Shown here in pieces: positions 57,474 through 64,000 of a DNA stretch of 64,000 nt (position 1 is the stretch's first letter; each line of letters starts with the position of its first letter). A program made the translations under genes and the position numbers. The DNA is from a virus. The notes below the pieces were generated by a model, which had not been told where the DNA came from, did no database searches, and saw nothing but the letters and a program-made list of their open reading frames with translations. The DNA lies in the IMG/VR virus record IMGVR_UViG_3300045950_000297, positions 1-64,000 of that record. One strand, 5' to 3'.

Positions 57474-59549
57474 ATGGTCTATCCCGGAATCTGGGTTGCG
57501 AATGGCATCCCGACTGATGTGAACCTGATGTATAGCTGGTCTCCTGGCACGGTGGTGTGCTTCGTGGACTACCTGAAAGCAAACCAGGTGTGGGAGTACA
57601 AACTGAGGCGACCGGAGGCCCAGGTCGTCATCCGGTTCCAACATCCCATGAACTGGGCGATTGACCGCAGACAGGCGGCCATCAACCATGCCAACTACGT
57701 CGTATCCAAGTGGAACGAGATCAAGACGTTGGACCCGTTCGTCTACTTCTGCAACGAGATGAACCTGCACTACGAGAACGGCGACCCCAATCCGGGCAAT
57801 CAGCATCTCTACACAACGCCCGATTTCTACCGCCGCTACGCCGAATGGGTGACGATCTGTGCGACGGAGATCAAGAACCGCGTACCGGATATGAGGTTGG
57901 TCTGCCCGCCTTTCGCCTATGGCCACCGTGAGGACGGCGCGCCGGACGACAGCGGCAACCCCAAGGAGGGATGGGCGGGCTACGACTACCTGGCCGGGAC
58001 GATCAGGACATTGTTCGACAATACCATCTGCGGTCACTACTACTGGGGGGATGCCGGTGGGTGCATCCCCGCCCGGTTGTATGACCCGGTTGAGTCATCC
58101 TGGCATGCGTTCCGCTGGCGTCGGTTGCTCAGAATGTTCCGGGTGCGGTACGGCATCTCCGCCAAGATGCTCATTGACGAGTGTGGCAACTTCCAGACCT
58201 GGCATCCTGATTTCACCGGGCAGTGCGAGTACTATGCCCGGGAGTGTCTGAGCGACCCGCGGGTGATCGGGTTGGCGTTCTTCTTATGGGAAGACCCGAC
58301 TCGGAGTCCGGGGAACGAACCCAACTCGTGGCAGTATGTCAAGGACTTGCGGGCGCACGTGAGCGCGATGGGCAAGCTGGATATCCAGAGCGCCCTGACC
58401 ATTCGCGTCAGGAAGATGGATAACTCCATCGAGACGATGCCGGTCGAGGAATACCTCCGGGGTGTTGTCCCGGCTGAGGTGTTTCCCTCCTGGCACATGG
58501 ATGCGCTCAAGGCGCAGGCGGTGCTGGCCCGGAGTGTGGCTATGGCCAGGATCGAGAGGCCGCGCGGGAGCACCTTCGACATTTCCGAGACCGATCAGGT
58601 GTATCGCCCGGCGAGAGTGCATACGAGGACCGACCAGGCTGTCAAGGAGACGGCGGGGGTGTTTCTCGTCGAGAACGGCAAGCCCTACTACGCTTCCTAC
58701 GTCTCTTCGTGCGGGCGGAAGGATTGCCCCAATTGCAAGGGGGAACCCGGACACAAGACAGAGAATAATCCCTCCGGCCTCTGGCCGGGGAGGGCATGCC
58801 AGTGGGGCTTGCAGGAGATGGCCAAGAGCGGAAAGCCGTGGCAAGAGATCGCCACGTACTACTATTCCCGATCTGTTACACTCAAGGAGGACAGCATGGT
58901 ACCGATTGCTCCAGTTGACCCAAAAGTGATTGATGCCTCGGCGATGCGGAACACCTGGAATGACCAGGGTCTCGTCACCGGGGCGGTGGGCCGTGTCATC
59001 GCGGCAGATGTGGTGTGGCAACGCTGGGCGGCGCCGGGGACCGTCCGCTCCCCGATTGTTCCTGGCACGAAGTACATGAAGGTCATTCACATCGCGTGCA
59101 TTCCTGAGAGGCCAGGCGGGGCAACGCCACAGAATATCTGTGTCGAGTTCCGCGACCTGAACGGCCAGCGCAAGACTGTCCAGGACTTCTTCCTGGCGTG
59201 GCCGTCGTCCAGGCTGGCGGCCGAGCACTGGACGGTCCAGATGTTCGATGGGGTGAACACTGGCGCCTACCCGGGCGGGTATGGCGAAGTCCCGATGGGT
59301 CGCAACTCGTTCCTGAATGTTCAGAACGGTTCGGAGACGCTGGGACCGTACATCCTTGGAGCGCACAACATCCCAACTGAGTATGCCATCCTGGCGGGGC
59401 TGATCAACAACCGTCATCATGGCATGTTGGTCATCTTCCAAGAGATGATCTGGCAGCCCGGTGTGAGCGACAAGCCCGATGTGACTACCCCTGGCTGCAA
59501 CCTGGGCAGTCTGCTGGTGGCGATTGGCAGGGCGATGGGGGGTGCGTGA
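57474..59549 (+). CDS. Tail lysin: glycoside-hydrolase-like domain plus SpoIID/LytB domain, 691 aa
   Basis: Residues ~1-290 look like a clan-A (beta/alpha)8 glycoside hydrolase, with FCNEMN (acid/base Glu95) and MLIDECGN (nucleophile Glu236). Residues ~305-480 are a SpoIID/LytB domain: MPVEEYLRGVVPAEVFPSWH then ALKAQAVLARSVA, with catalytic Glu335 by analogy, and a Cys cluster CGRKDCPNC. SpoIID enzymes cleave glycan strands of denuded peptidoglycan. The C-terminal ~200 residues are an unrecognised beta domain, perhaps for binding. It would digest the cell wall at entry or exit. Palindrome at 58662. Confidence 0.75.
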   Translation: MVYPGIWVANGIPTDVNLMYSWSPGTVVCFVDYLKANQVWEYKLRRPEAQVVIRFQHPMNWAIDRRQAAINHANYVVSKWNEIKTLDPFVYFCNEMNLHYENGDPNPGNQHLYTTPDFYRRYAEWVTICATEIKNRVPDMRLVCPPFAYGHREDGAPDDSGNPKEGWAGYDYLAGTIRTLFDNTICGHYYWGDAGGCIPARLYDPVESSWHAFRWRRLLRMFRVRYGISAKMLIDECGNFQTWHPDFTGQCEYYARECLSDPRVIGLAFFLWEDPTRSPGNEPNSWQYVKDLRAHVSAMGKLDIQSALTIRVRKMDNSIETMPVEEYLRGVVPAEVFPSWHMDALKAQAVLARSVAMARIERPRGSTFDISETDQVYRPARVHTRTDQAVKETAGVFLVENGKPYYASYVSSCGRKDCPNCKGEPGHKTENNPSGLWPGRACQWGLQEMAKSGKPWQEIATYYYSRSVTLKEDSMVPIAPVDPKVIDASAMRNTWNDQGLVTGAVGRVIAADVVWQRWAAPGTVRSPIVPGTKYMKVIHIACIPERPGGATPQNICVEFRDLNGQRKTVQDFFLAWPSSRLAAEHWTVQMFDGVNTGAYPGGYGEVPMGRNSFLNVQNGSETLGPYILGAHNIPTEYAILAGLINNRHHGMLVIFQEMIWQPGVSDKPDVTTPGCNLGSLLVAIGRAMGGA
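58662..58676. promoter_or_regulatory. Dispersed 15-bp palindrome, 14/15
   Basis: TTTCTCGTCGAGAAC in the SpoIID part of the lysin gene, read as FLVEN. Confidence 0.55.
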
Positions 59550-59767
59550 TGGCCACCGCTGCACAGCGTAAGCAAACCGGCTTTCGCGATGGGTCGTATC
59601 CTGTAAGCACCAAGTCACAAGCCCTGAGTGCAATTCGGTTGCGGCATCACAGTGATGATCACAGCGCTGCGGCTGTCTTGACTCATGTGGCCCGCAGTAA
59701 GTGGGGTGATGACCCGGAAGTCCGGGCAGCCATTGAGGCTGCTCGCAAGCGGGACCGAAAAAGGTAA
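59549..59767 (+). CDS. Small basic protein, 72 aa
   Basis: MATAAQRKQTGFRDGSYPVS…SAIRLRHHSDDHSAAAVLTH…EAARKRDRKR: helical and His/Lys/Arg-rich, resembling small phage proteins of unknown role found near structural genes. The ATG overlaps the lysin stop (TGATG). Last gene of the rightward block. Confidence 0.6.
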   Translation: MATAAQRKQTGFRDGSYPVSTKSQALSAIRLRHHSDDHSAAAVLTHVARSKWGDDPEVRAAIEAARKRDRKR

Positions 59768-59777
59768 CCCTCTGTAT

Positions 59778-59795
59778 GTTGCGGGTGTAAGCGCT
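59778..59795 (+). repeat. 18-bp direct repeat, copy 2
   Basis: GTTGCGGGTGTAAGCGCT, identical to 15556-15573, here just after the last rightward gene. Confidence 0.5.
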
Positions 59796-59818
59796 TAGCC
59801 AACGCCGTTTCTGGAATG

Positions 59819-59862
59819 AAAAAAGGGGAGACGGCCCTCCCGTGATTGTGGGAGGGCCGTCT
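59819..59862 (-). terminator. Strong intrinsic terminator between converging operons
   Basis: A 13-bp perfect stem, AGACGGCCCTCCC/GGGAGGGCCGTCT (59829-59862), followed on the minus strand by CCCC and T6. It ends the leftward replication operon. It may also stop rightward transcription, though no T-tract follows on that side. Confidence 0.85.
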
Positions 59863-59867
59863 GGTCT

Positions 59868-60722
59868 TCAGCTCTTGAGCAATGCCTTGAGCTCTTTCCC
59901 TCTGGCCCTCAAGGCATCCTTGTCTGCTGTGTCCAACCAGCCCTGATCAAGTGAGACCTCAGTCCCTTGAGTCTTCAGAGTCTCGATCAGTGAGTTGAGC
60001 GCATCGACAATTGTGTCGCGTTCGCGATCGCGGGGTGGGGCGCCTGACAGCCATTCAAGGAGCGCCTGTGAGATTTCCTCGCCGGGTTGGTAGTAGCGCT
60101 GGTCACGCAGGGCCTTGCAGCGTGATTTGGTGACCACGGCATTGTTGACCACATCAAGCTGCAAGACTACATCGAAGAGGTACTCCACATCGTCGCGCTG
60201 GATGGGCTTGAGACCCAATTTGATAACCTCGGTTCTCGCCTTCCCGTTGCGGTCCACCTGCTCGATCGCGTACTCGATCTTGGTGCGCAGGGTGGCAAAG
60301 ACGTGGATAGGGGCGGCGAGGATGAGGTCCATCAACTGGTTCTGGATAGGCGTCACGTCGGCCCACGCGGAGAAACTGCCGCCACGTTTCTGGCTGCCAA
60401 TCGTGTCCACCATCTCCAGGGCGCCACCCTTGCCCGCCCAGGCGTGCGAGAGTGAATCGATGATCAGAGTCCCGTAGCCAGCTTTCACCGCCTCGTTGAT
60501 GGTGTCGATGTAGGTCCGTGGACTGAATGAGACTAGTTCCTGGACATCGAACTTGAACTCGTCGGCGTACTTGGAAGCCGACCCGTGCTCGGTGTCGATC
60601 ACTGCGATGGGCACCCCCATCCCTGTGGCGAGTCGGAGTGCGGTGTAGGTCTTGCCGCTACCAGGCGGGCCGAGCAGCACCACCTTGGCTTTGCTTTCCT
60701 CTTTCACTGCTGGTTTGAACAT
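59868..60722 (-). CDS. Sak4-like RecA-family ATPase, 284 aa
   Basis: VVLLGPPGSGKTYTALRLAT (Walker A, residues ~14-33), VIDTEHGSASKYADEF, GTLIIDSLSHAWAG (Walker B, ~84-97) and the KRGGSFSAWADVTPIQNQLM segment define the phage AAA_24/Sak4 group of RecA-like single-strand-annealing ATPases. It works with SSB in recombination-dependent replication. The C-terminal ~60 residues are a helical extension. Confidence 0.88.
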   Translation of the reverse strand: MFKPAVKEESKAKVVLLGPPGSGKTYTALRLATGMGVPIAVIDTEHGSASKYADEFKFDVQELVSFSPRTYIDTINEAVKAGYGTLIIDSLSHAWAGKGGALEMVDTIGSQKRGGSFSAWADVTPIQNQLMDLILAAPIHVFATLRTKIEYAIEQVDRNGKARTEVIKLGLKPIQRDDVEYLFDVVLQLDVVNNAVVTKSRCKALRDQRYYQPGEEISQALLEWLSGAPPRDRERDTIVDALNSLIETLKTQGTEVSLDQGWLDTADKDALRARGKELKALLKS

Positions 60723-61018
60723 ATCTCTCTCCTTATCTTGCCCCTCAGGGCAACTACTTCTTGGAGCATGGGGTTGGATTGGATCAACTCATCGTGGGAG
60801 ATGTGAGTGATCTCCCAATTTGCATAGCCGCCGAGGAACCTGCGGATATCCGATTCTCGACGAGAACCCGCATCCTTGTGGTGTTGGGATGTCCAGACAA
60901 ATGTCAGCCGCTCGCTCTTGATGATGGTGAGCACCCCGCGCAGCAGCGCGGCCAGCCCCCTGTCTGTCTGATTGACCGTATCAATCCACTTCCGCAGGGT
61001 CATCTGGCAGAATCTCAC
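60704..61018 (-). CDS. Hypothetical protein, 104 aa
   Basis: MTLRKWIDTVNQTDRGLAAL…LTFVWTSQHHKDAGSRRESD…: helical, then a beta hairpin. GTG at 61018 or ATG at 61003 may be the start; neither has a clear ribosome site. A palindrome copy lies at 60853 in the frame SRRES. Confidence 0.55.
   Translation of the reverse strand: MRFCQMTLRKWIDTVNQTDRGLAALLRGVLTIIKSERLTFVWTSQHHKDAGSRRESDIRRFLGGYANWEITHISHDELIQSNPMLQEVVALRGKIRREICSNQQ
60853..60867. promoter_or_regulatory. Dispersed 15-bp palindrome, 14/15
   Basis: ATTCTCGACGAGAAC inside the 104-residue gene, in the less common frame. Confidence 0.55.
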
Positions 61019-61217
61019 ACCAGCACAGCTTGTGGTAGAGATGACAGGGTATCAGCCATCGACAGATGAAGCAGCTGTCTGTGGTGATCTCTGGTCGTGA
61101 GGGCAAGCTCAGTGTCTCGATGAGCTCTGCGATGCGCTCTCTGGACATACCCAGTTTCTCCGGCAGGTCTTCTTCGTCGGTGCCATAACAGATTTCTATG
61201 AACTCGTGGACCCTCAT
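60981..61217 (-). CDS. Hypothetical protein with HTH-like N-terminus, 78 aa
   Basis: MRVHEFIEICYGTDEEDLPE then KLGMSRERIAELIETLSLP suggests a short helix-turn-helix. The C-terminus is Cys/His-rich (CFICRWLIPCHLYHKLCWC), a possible metal site. ATGA overlap with the Cas4-like gene. Confidence 0.55.
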   Translation of the reverse strand: MRVHEFIEICYGTDEEDLPEKLGMSRERIAELIETLSLPSRPEITTDSCFICRWLIPCHLYHKLCWCEILPDDPAEVD

Positions 61218-61966
61218 ACTCCTATTTCATCGCACGTTGGTCGGACAGGGCAATACCCACACAGCCAGGCGTCACTGGGGCGTACCATAGGAGGAACTTC
61301 GTTGTTTGCGTAGGCCATGGCCAGAATACGTGCGCGCTCCTCGATGTAGCTCTTCACCTTGACCTCCGGCCATATCTTGACTGGACAGACCACCACCCCG
61401 TTATGCTCACCATGTTTGGCGGGGCCAGTCAGGTCAATGTAGACGATCTGCAGGTGTTCGGCCTCGAATGAGTCACCGATCTCATTGTTGGCCAGGAGAT
61501 AGCGGTAGATGTTGACCTGGGCTTCGTGGTTGCCGTAGGGGAGGTTGGCGATTTTCAGCCAGCGCGTGGTCTTCCAGTCGCTCAGCACTCGGTTCTTGAT
61601 GTCCACATGGTCCACGTGGCCGGTTACCGTCACCAGGTCTTTTGTGGTCCAGGCGACCGGAACCTCGACCCTATCGTTGTCGGTGATTGCGCATTCCAGC
61701 AGTGAGTGGGTGAAGGTACCCATCATCAATGGAAGCAACCCGCCCGGCTTGTCGTAGTACTCGGTTGTGTACTTGAGGTAAGCCCCCCGCAAGCAACCAG
61801 TAAGCTGGGAGGCACTGATGGCCGCGTGCTCGCGAGCGGTGTAAGCCTGCATAGCCCGGAGCACAAGTGGGGGGAACCCCTCGCACTGACCTTGGAGATC
61901 GGCCATAGCGATTGCCTCCCCCCAAGTGAGAGGGTTGCAGTTATTGTCAAAGATGCCTACTTGCAT
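61214..61966 (-). CDS. Cas4-like PD-(D/E)xK exonuclease with Fe-S cysteines, 250 aa
   Basis: The RecB-like nuclease core is visible: SQLTGCLRGAYLK (Cys58), GTFTHSLLE (His87), TGHVDHVD (Asp119), VLSDWKTT (Asp130, Lys132) and QVNIYRY (Gln150, Tyr154). A C-terminal CGYCPVRPTC (Cys236, 239, 245) completes the four-cysteine iron-sulphur cluster of Cas4/AddB-type enzymes. In phages it produces ssDNA ends for recombination, and it sits beside the Sak4-like ATPase. No CRISPR array is present. Confidence 0.88.
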   Translation of the reverse strand: MQVGIFDNNCNPLTWGEAIAMADLQGQCEGFPPLVLRAMQAYTAREHAAISASQLTGCLRGAYLKYTTEYYDKPGGLLPLMMGTFTHSLLECAITDNDRVEVPVAWTTKDLVTVTGHVDHVDIKNRVLSDWKTTRWLKIANLPYGNHEAQVNIYRYLLANNEIGDSFEAEHLQIVYIDLTGPAKHGEHNGVVVCPVKIWPEVKVKSYIEERARILAMAYANNEVPPMVRPSDAWLCGYCPVRPTCDEIGV

Positions 61967-62223
61967 GATATCCTCCAGGGAATGTCATTCAGCGTGATTT
62001 CAAAGAACGGCTGGTTGTCCCATACTCCCCAACAGAAGACGCCACGGTGTGACCACCAGTTGAGGTCATCGGTGATAGCATCGAGGAAGCAGAACAGGTT
62101 AGCCCGCCAGCCGCGTTCGTTTTGGTACAAGAGGAACCACTTGAAGGACGGGAAACGCCGCTGTTTCCCATTCTTCATGACCGGCCGCTGGTCACGATGG
62201 TCGTGAACGTAGCAGTGTTTCAT
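61957..62223 (-). CDS. Hypothetical Trp-rich protein, 88 aa
   Basis: MKHCYVHDHRDQRPVMKNGK…: many aromatic residues (FKWFLLYQ, DLNWWSHRGVFCWGVWDNQP), a small soluble beta protein. No family recognised. Overlaps both neighbours by a few nt. Confidence 0.55.
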   Translation of the reverse strand: MKHCYVHDHRDQRPVMKNGKQRRFPSFKWFLLYQNERGWRANLFCFLDAITDDLNWWSHRGVFCWGVWDNQPFFEITLNDIPWRISCK

Positions 62224-62666
62224 GCCACCCCGTATCGTTGTGGGCGTTGTTCGTTCTTGGCCATCTTGTCCCGGATAGCTGTCTCAAGACTGATGTCTCT
62301 CTCGGCACACAGGAAGTCGAGGACTGCAAAGATTTTGTCTGCTCCCCTGATATGCCCCTTCTTGCGGTAGGTTTGCGCCATCTGGGCAATGTGCGCAAAC
62401 AGATCGTCCGTGCGGCTTTCCTTGACCGGGAACCAGACTGGCACCTCGATGCCTTGGATACCAAGCAGGTCGAGCAGGACGATGGCTATGTCGGCCAGTT
62501 CCTCGATGTACTTGTCGTCCCGTGCTCGACAGGCTTCGTCGGCCTCGATGAACAGGTGGTTGAGTTGCCGGAACGTCAGGCACTGGAGTTGGGTGAAGGG
62601 CATGGTGTGGAAGCCCTTCTCGTGGATGACTTGATACACGTAGTCGCGCAGCTTGTTGTCAATCAT
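62220..62666 (-). CDS. MazG-like nucleotide pyrophosphohydrolase, 148 aa
   Basis: The helix pair EADEACRARD…KYIEELADIAIVLLDLLG carries the MazG/all-alpha NTP-PPase metal ligands (E-x-x-E, then EE-x-x-D, about residues 41-59). It would hydrolyse NTPs or (p)ppGpp-like nucleotides and adjust pools during replication. Length and motif fit phage MazG-like proteins; substrate unknown. Confidence 0.75.
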   Translation of the reverse strand: MIDNKLRDYVYQVIHEKGFHTMPFTQLQCLTFRQLNHLFIEADEACRARDDKYIEELADIAIVLLDLLGIQGIEVPVWFPVKESRTDDLFAHIAQMAQTYRKKGHIRGADKIFAVLDFLCAERDISLETAIRDKMAKNEQRPQRYGVA

Positions 62667-62675
62667 AGATCGCTC

Positions 62676-62942
62676 CTAGAACATAGACTCCTGCCCCCTG
62701 GCGATTTTGAGGCAGGTCTCGAAGTTGTCGAATGTTGCTGCCAGGATGGCGTGGTTGACCCGATTGGCTTCGACTATCCACAAGTGGTCGTGTTCTGCTG
62801 AGTACTTGCGTTCCTGGATTGGCACCTTCTTGAGATTGGCAAGAGCGCCCTGGAAGTCATCGCACTTGCCAAAGTAAAAGCGGTACTGGTCATCCTCTCC
62901 ATTCGGCTTGCGCACGAGTTGGAAGTCAGTGAGCAGGTTCAT
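62676..62942 (-). CDS. Hypothetical protein, 88 aa
   Basis: MNLLTDFQLVRKPNGEDDQY…FGKCDDFQGALANLKKVPIQ…: alpha/beta, with a central HDHLWIVEANRVNHAILAA. AAGGAG precedes the ATG, which lies within the end of the DnaB gene (17-nt overlap). No family recognised. Confidence 0.6.
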   Translation of the reverse strand: MNLLTDFQLVRKPNGEDDQYRFYFGKCDDFQGALANLKKVPIQERKYSAEHDHLWIVEANRVNHAILAATFDNFETCLKIARGQESMF

Positions 62943-64000
62943 GACTCTCCTTGTAGAACCTTCCAGTTGGTTTGTGCCAGATACACTTGCCCCTCCCAGT
63001 GGGGCCGTGTCGGTTCTTGCCGATGTGATATTCCATGGGTTCAAACCCATTCTTGTAGCCCGACTGGGTTCGTTCCTTCTCTGTCATGTAGGCAAAAGGC
63101 GGATAGGTGAATATCACTGCATCTGAGTTCTGTTCCAAGGTGCCTGACTCACGTAGGTCTGATAAGAGAGGGGCCTTGTCGGCACGTTTCTCGATCTCAC
63201 GGCTGAGTTGGCACCCTTGCACGATCGGGCAGTTGATAGTTTCATCGAGTGTCATCAATTTCACTGCTCGGGAGACTTCACTGACTTCCTCCTCACGTTT
63301 GCCGCGGGCAGATGTAGGATTGACCAGTTGGATGTAGTCGACGAAGATGGCGCCCAGGGAGGCCCCCCATTCCCGTTGGGCTGTTGTCTGGGTGCGACGG
63401 ATATGAGACTGGAGTGACGGGATGTTCATCCCGCCGCACTCGATGTAGATGGGATAGTGGCCATCGACAAAGTGTCCCAAGACTTCCTGTACTTGCTCCA
63501 TATCTTTGGGCAAGAGTTGCTCGGGGTTCTCGGCGAGAACCTTGCTATCCACCTTGGCCTGGTAGGCGATCATCCGGTTGACGATCTCACTGTAGGACAT
63601 CTCCAGCGAGTAGAAGACGACTGGGGTCCTTTGTGTGGCCAGAGTCATTGCCCAGGCGATCATGGTCTGCGTCTTCCCGCTGCCCGGTCGGCCGGCCACA
63701 GTAACCAGCCGGCCAGGCTGCAAGAGAGACCCGACGATATCATCAATGGCTGGCATCCCGGTCTTGAAGCCGCGTGTTCGTCCCGGATTGGCGATCATGT
63801 CGGCCAGGAAGCGGGCATACTCTCGGGCAACTTCGGCGATGGTCCTGATCGTGGTCGGCATGTCGCCGCGTATGCGCACTACGCCGGCCTCAAGCATGGC
63901 CATCACCTTGTCGGGTGGGTCATTGGCGGTGGATGCGATGATCGAGGCTGCCAGTTTGACCAGTTCGCGAGTTTGATAGGTATCGGCCACCAGTTTGGCG
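62926..64000 (-). CDS. dnaB: DnaB-like replicative helicase, 5' end beyond window
   Basis: The RecA-like motor of a hexameric DnaB helicase: TGMPAIDDIVGSLLQPGRL, VAGRPGSGKTQT (Walker A), VVFYSLEMSYSEIVNRM, GAIFVDYIQLV (Walker B), CQLSREIEKRADKAPLLSDL and a C-terminal HRHGPTGRGK-like loop (NRHGPTGRGKCIW). The reading frame stays open to position 64000, so only the C-terminal ~358 residues are seen. It unwinds DNA at the fork with the stand-alone prim-pol. A palindrome lies at 63526. Confidence 0.93.
   Translation of the reverse strand, partial: AKLVADTYQTRELVKLAASIIASTANDPPDKVMAMLEAGVVRIRGDMPTTIRTIAEVAREYARFLADMIANPGRTRGFKTGMPAIDDIVGSLLQPGRLVTVAGRPGSGKTQTMIAWAMTLATQRTPVVFYSLEMSYSEIVNRMIAYQAKVDSKVLAENPEQLLPKDMEQVQEVLGHFVDGHYPIYIECGGMNIPSLQSHIRRTQTTAQREWGASLGAIFVDYIQLVNPTSARGKREEEVSEVSRAVKLMTLDETINCPIVQGCQLSREIEKRADKAPLLSDLRESGTLEQNSDAVIFTYPPFAYMTEKERTQSGYKNGFEPMEYHIGKNRHGPTGRGKCIWHKPTGRFYKESHEPAH
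63526..63540. promoter_or_regulatory. Dispersed 15-bp palindrome, arms perfect
   Basis: GTTCTCG-G-CGAGAAC with a different central base, inside the helicase gene (VLAEN). Confidence 0.65.

Noticed and set aside
61214-61966. Cas4-like nuclease as evidence for a CRISPR system
   Set aside because: It lies with Sak4-like, MazG-like and DnaB genes. Stand-alone Cas4-like exonucleases are common in phage recombination modules.
1301-63540. LexA/SOS box as the identity of the 15-bp palindrome
   Set aside because: Known LexA boxes differ (GAAC-N4-GTTC, or direct GTTC-N7-GTTC). Here the order is inverted GTTC-N7-GAAC and the sites are intragenic, so a LexA assignment is not supported, though a host regulator remains possible.
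1-64000. tRNA genes
   Set aside because: No convincing T-arm, acceptor and anticodon-arm combination was found by eye; GGTTCAAACCC at about 63036 is inside the helicase gene and lacks the other arms. A tRNAscan run would settle it.

Overview
The window is a stretch of a tailed (siphovirus-like) double-stranded DNA bacteriophage genome with moderately high G+C. Evidence for this is a complete head and long-tail morphogenesis module in canonical order (terminase, portal, scaffold, N4-gp56-like capsid protein, connectors, tail tube, frameshifted tail chaperones, tape measure, tail tip and fibres), lysis genes, and a phage replication set. No rRNA, tRNA, integrase or CRISPR array was seen. The host cannot be fixed from the sequence. 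Promoters are ordinary sigma-70 type (TTGACA, 17 bp, TATAAT), and the tail lysin carries a SpoIID/LytB domain, which points to a peptidoglycan-containing host; a Chloroflexota, cyanobacterial or Gram-positive host is only a guess.

Layout. (1) 1-21.6 kb is transcribed almost entirely leftward: many small, tightly overlapping early genes, including a DNA methyltransferase, ThyX, a DUF5131 protein, a GHKL-ATPase/HExxH protein, prim-pol primase, a DUF932 protein, a ComM-like remnant, a SymE-like protein, a Csx16-like protein, four paralogous pentapeptide-repeat proteins, SSB, a SWIM protein, a HAD phosphatase and a DUF1599/MazG-type protein. Two rightward genes interrupt it: an HTH protein at 7.5 kb and a 39-residue membrane protein at 19.6 kb, each with its own promoter. 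(2) 21.68-59.77 kb is rightward and holds lysis, packaging, head and tail genes. The terminase carries an intein inside its Walker A motif. A 1733-residue protein between the tail chaperones and the tape measure has motifs of double-psi beta-barrel RNA polymerases (GDNDGD, an upstream RNP, and a lysine-rich beta-like segment). It is the best candidate for an undescribed system here, a virion-carried polymerase. (3) 59.87-64 kb is leftward again: Sak4-like ATPase, Cas4-like nuclease, MazG-like protein and the DnaB helicase, which runs off the window.

Regulation. Two dispersed operator-like motifs stand out. The first is a 15-bp palindrome, GTTCTCG-W-CGAGAAC, found about 15 times, almost always inside genes and on both halves of the genome, which resembles a stoperator system. 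The second, AACC-N4-GGTT, sits on or beside most recognisable promoters. The 750-bp gap after the tape measure (43.45-44.2 kb) is a regulatory island with three promoters. Two of them fire leftward into non-coding DNA and appear to make a structured RNA of about 290 nt and an sRNA of about 65 nt with an anti-Shine-Dalgarno-like segment.

How the parts fit: early leftward genes remodel the host and replicate DNA (prim-pol, SSB, Sak4, Cas4-like, DnaB), nucleotide genes (thyX, MazG-like, DUF1599-like, HAD) supply precursors, and putative counter-defence or host-takeover factors (Csx16-like, pentapeptide repeats, methyltransferase) lie among them. The rightward block builds and releases virions.
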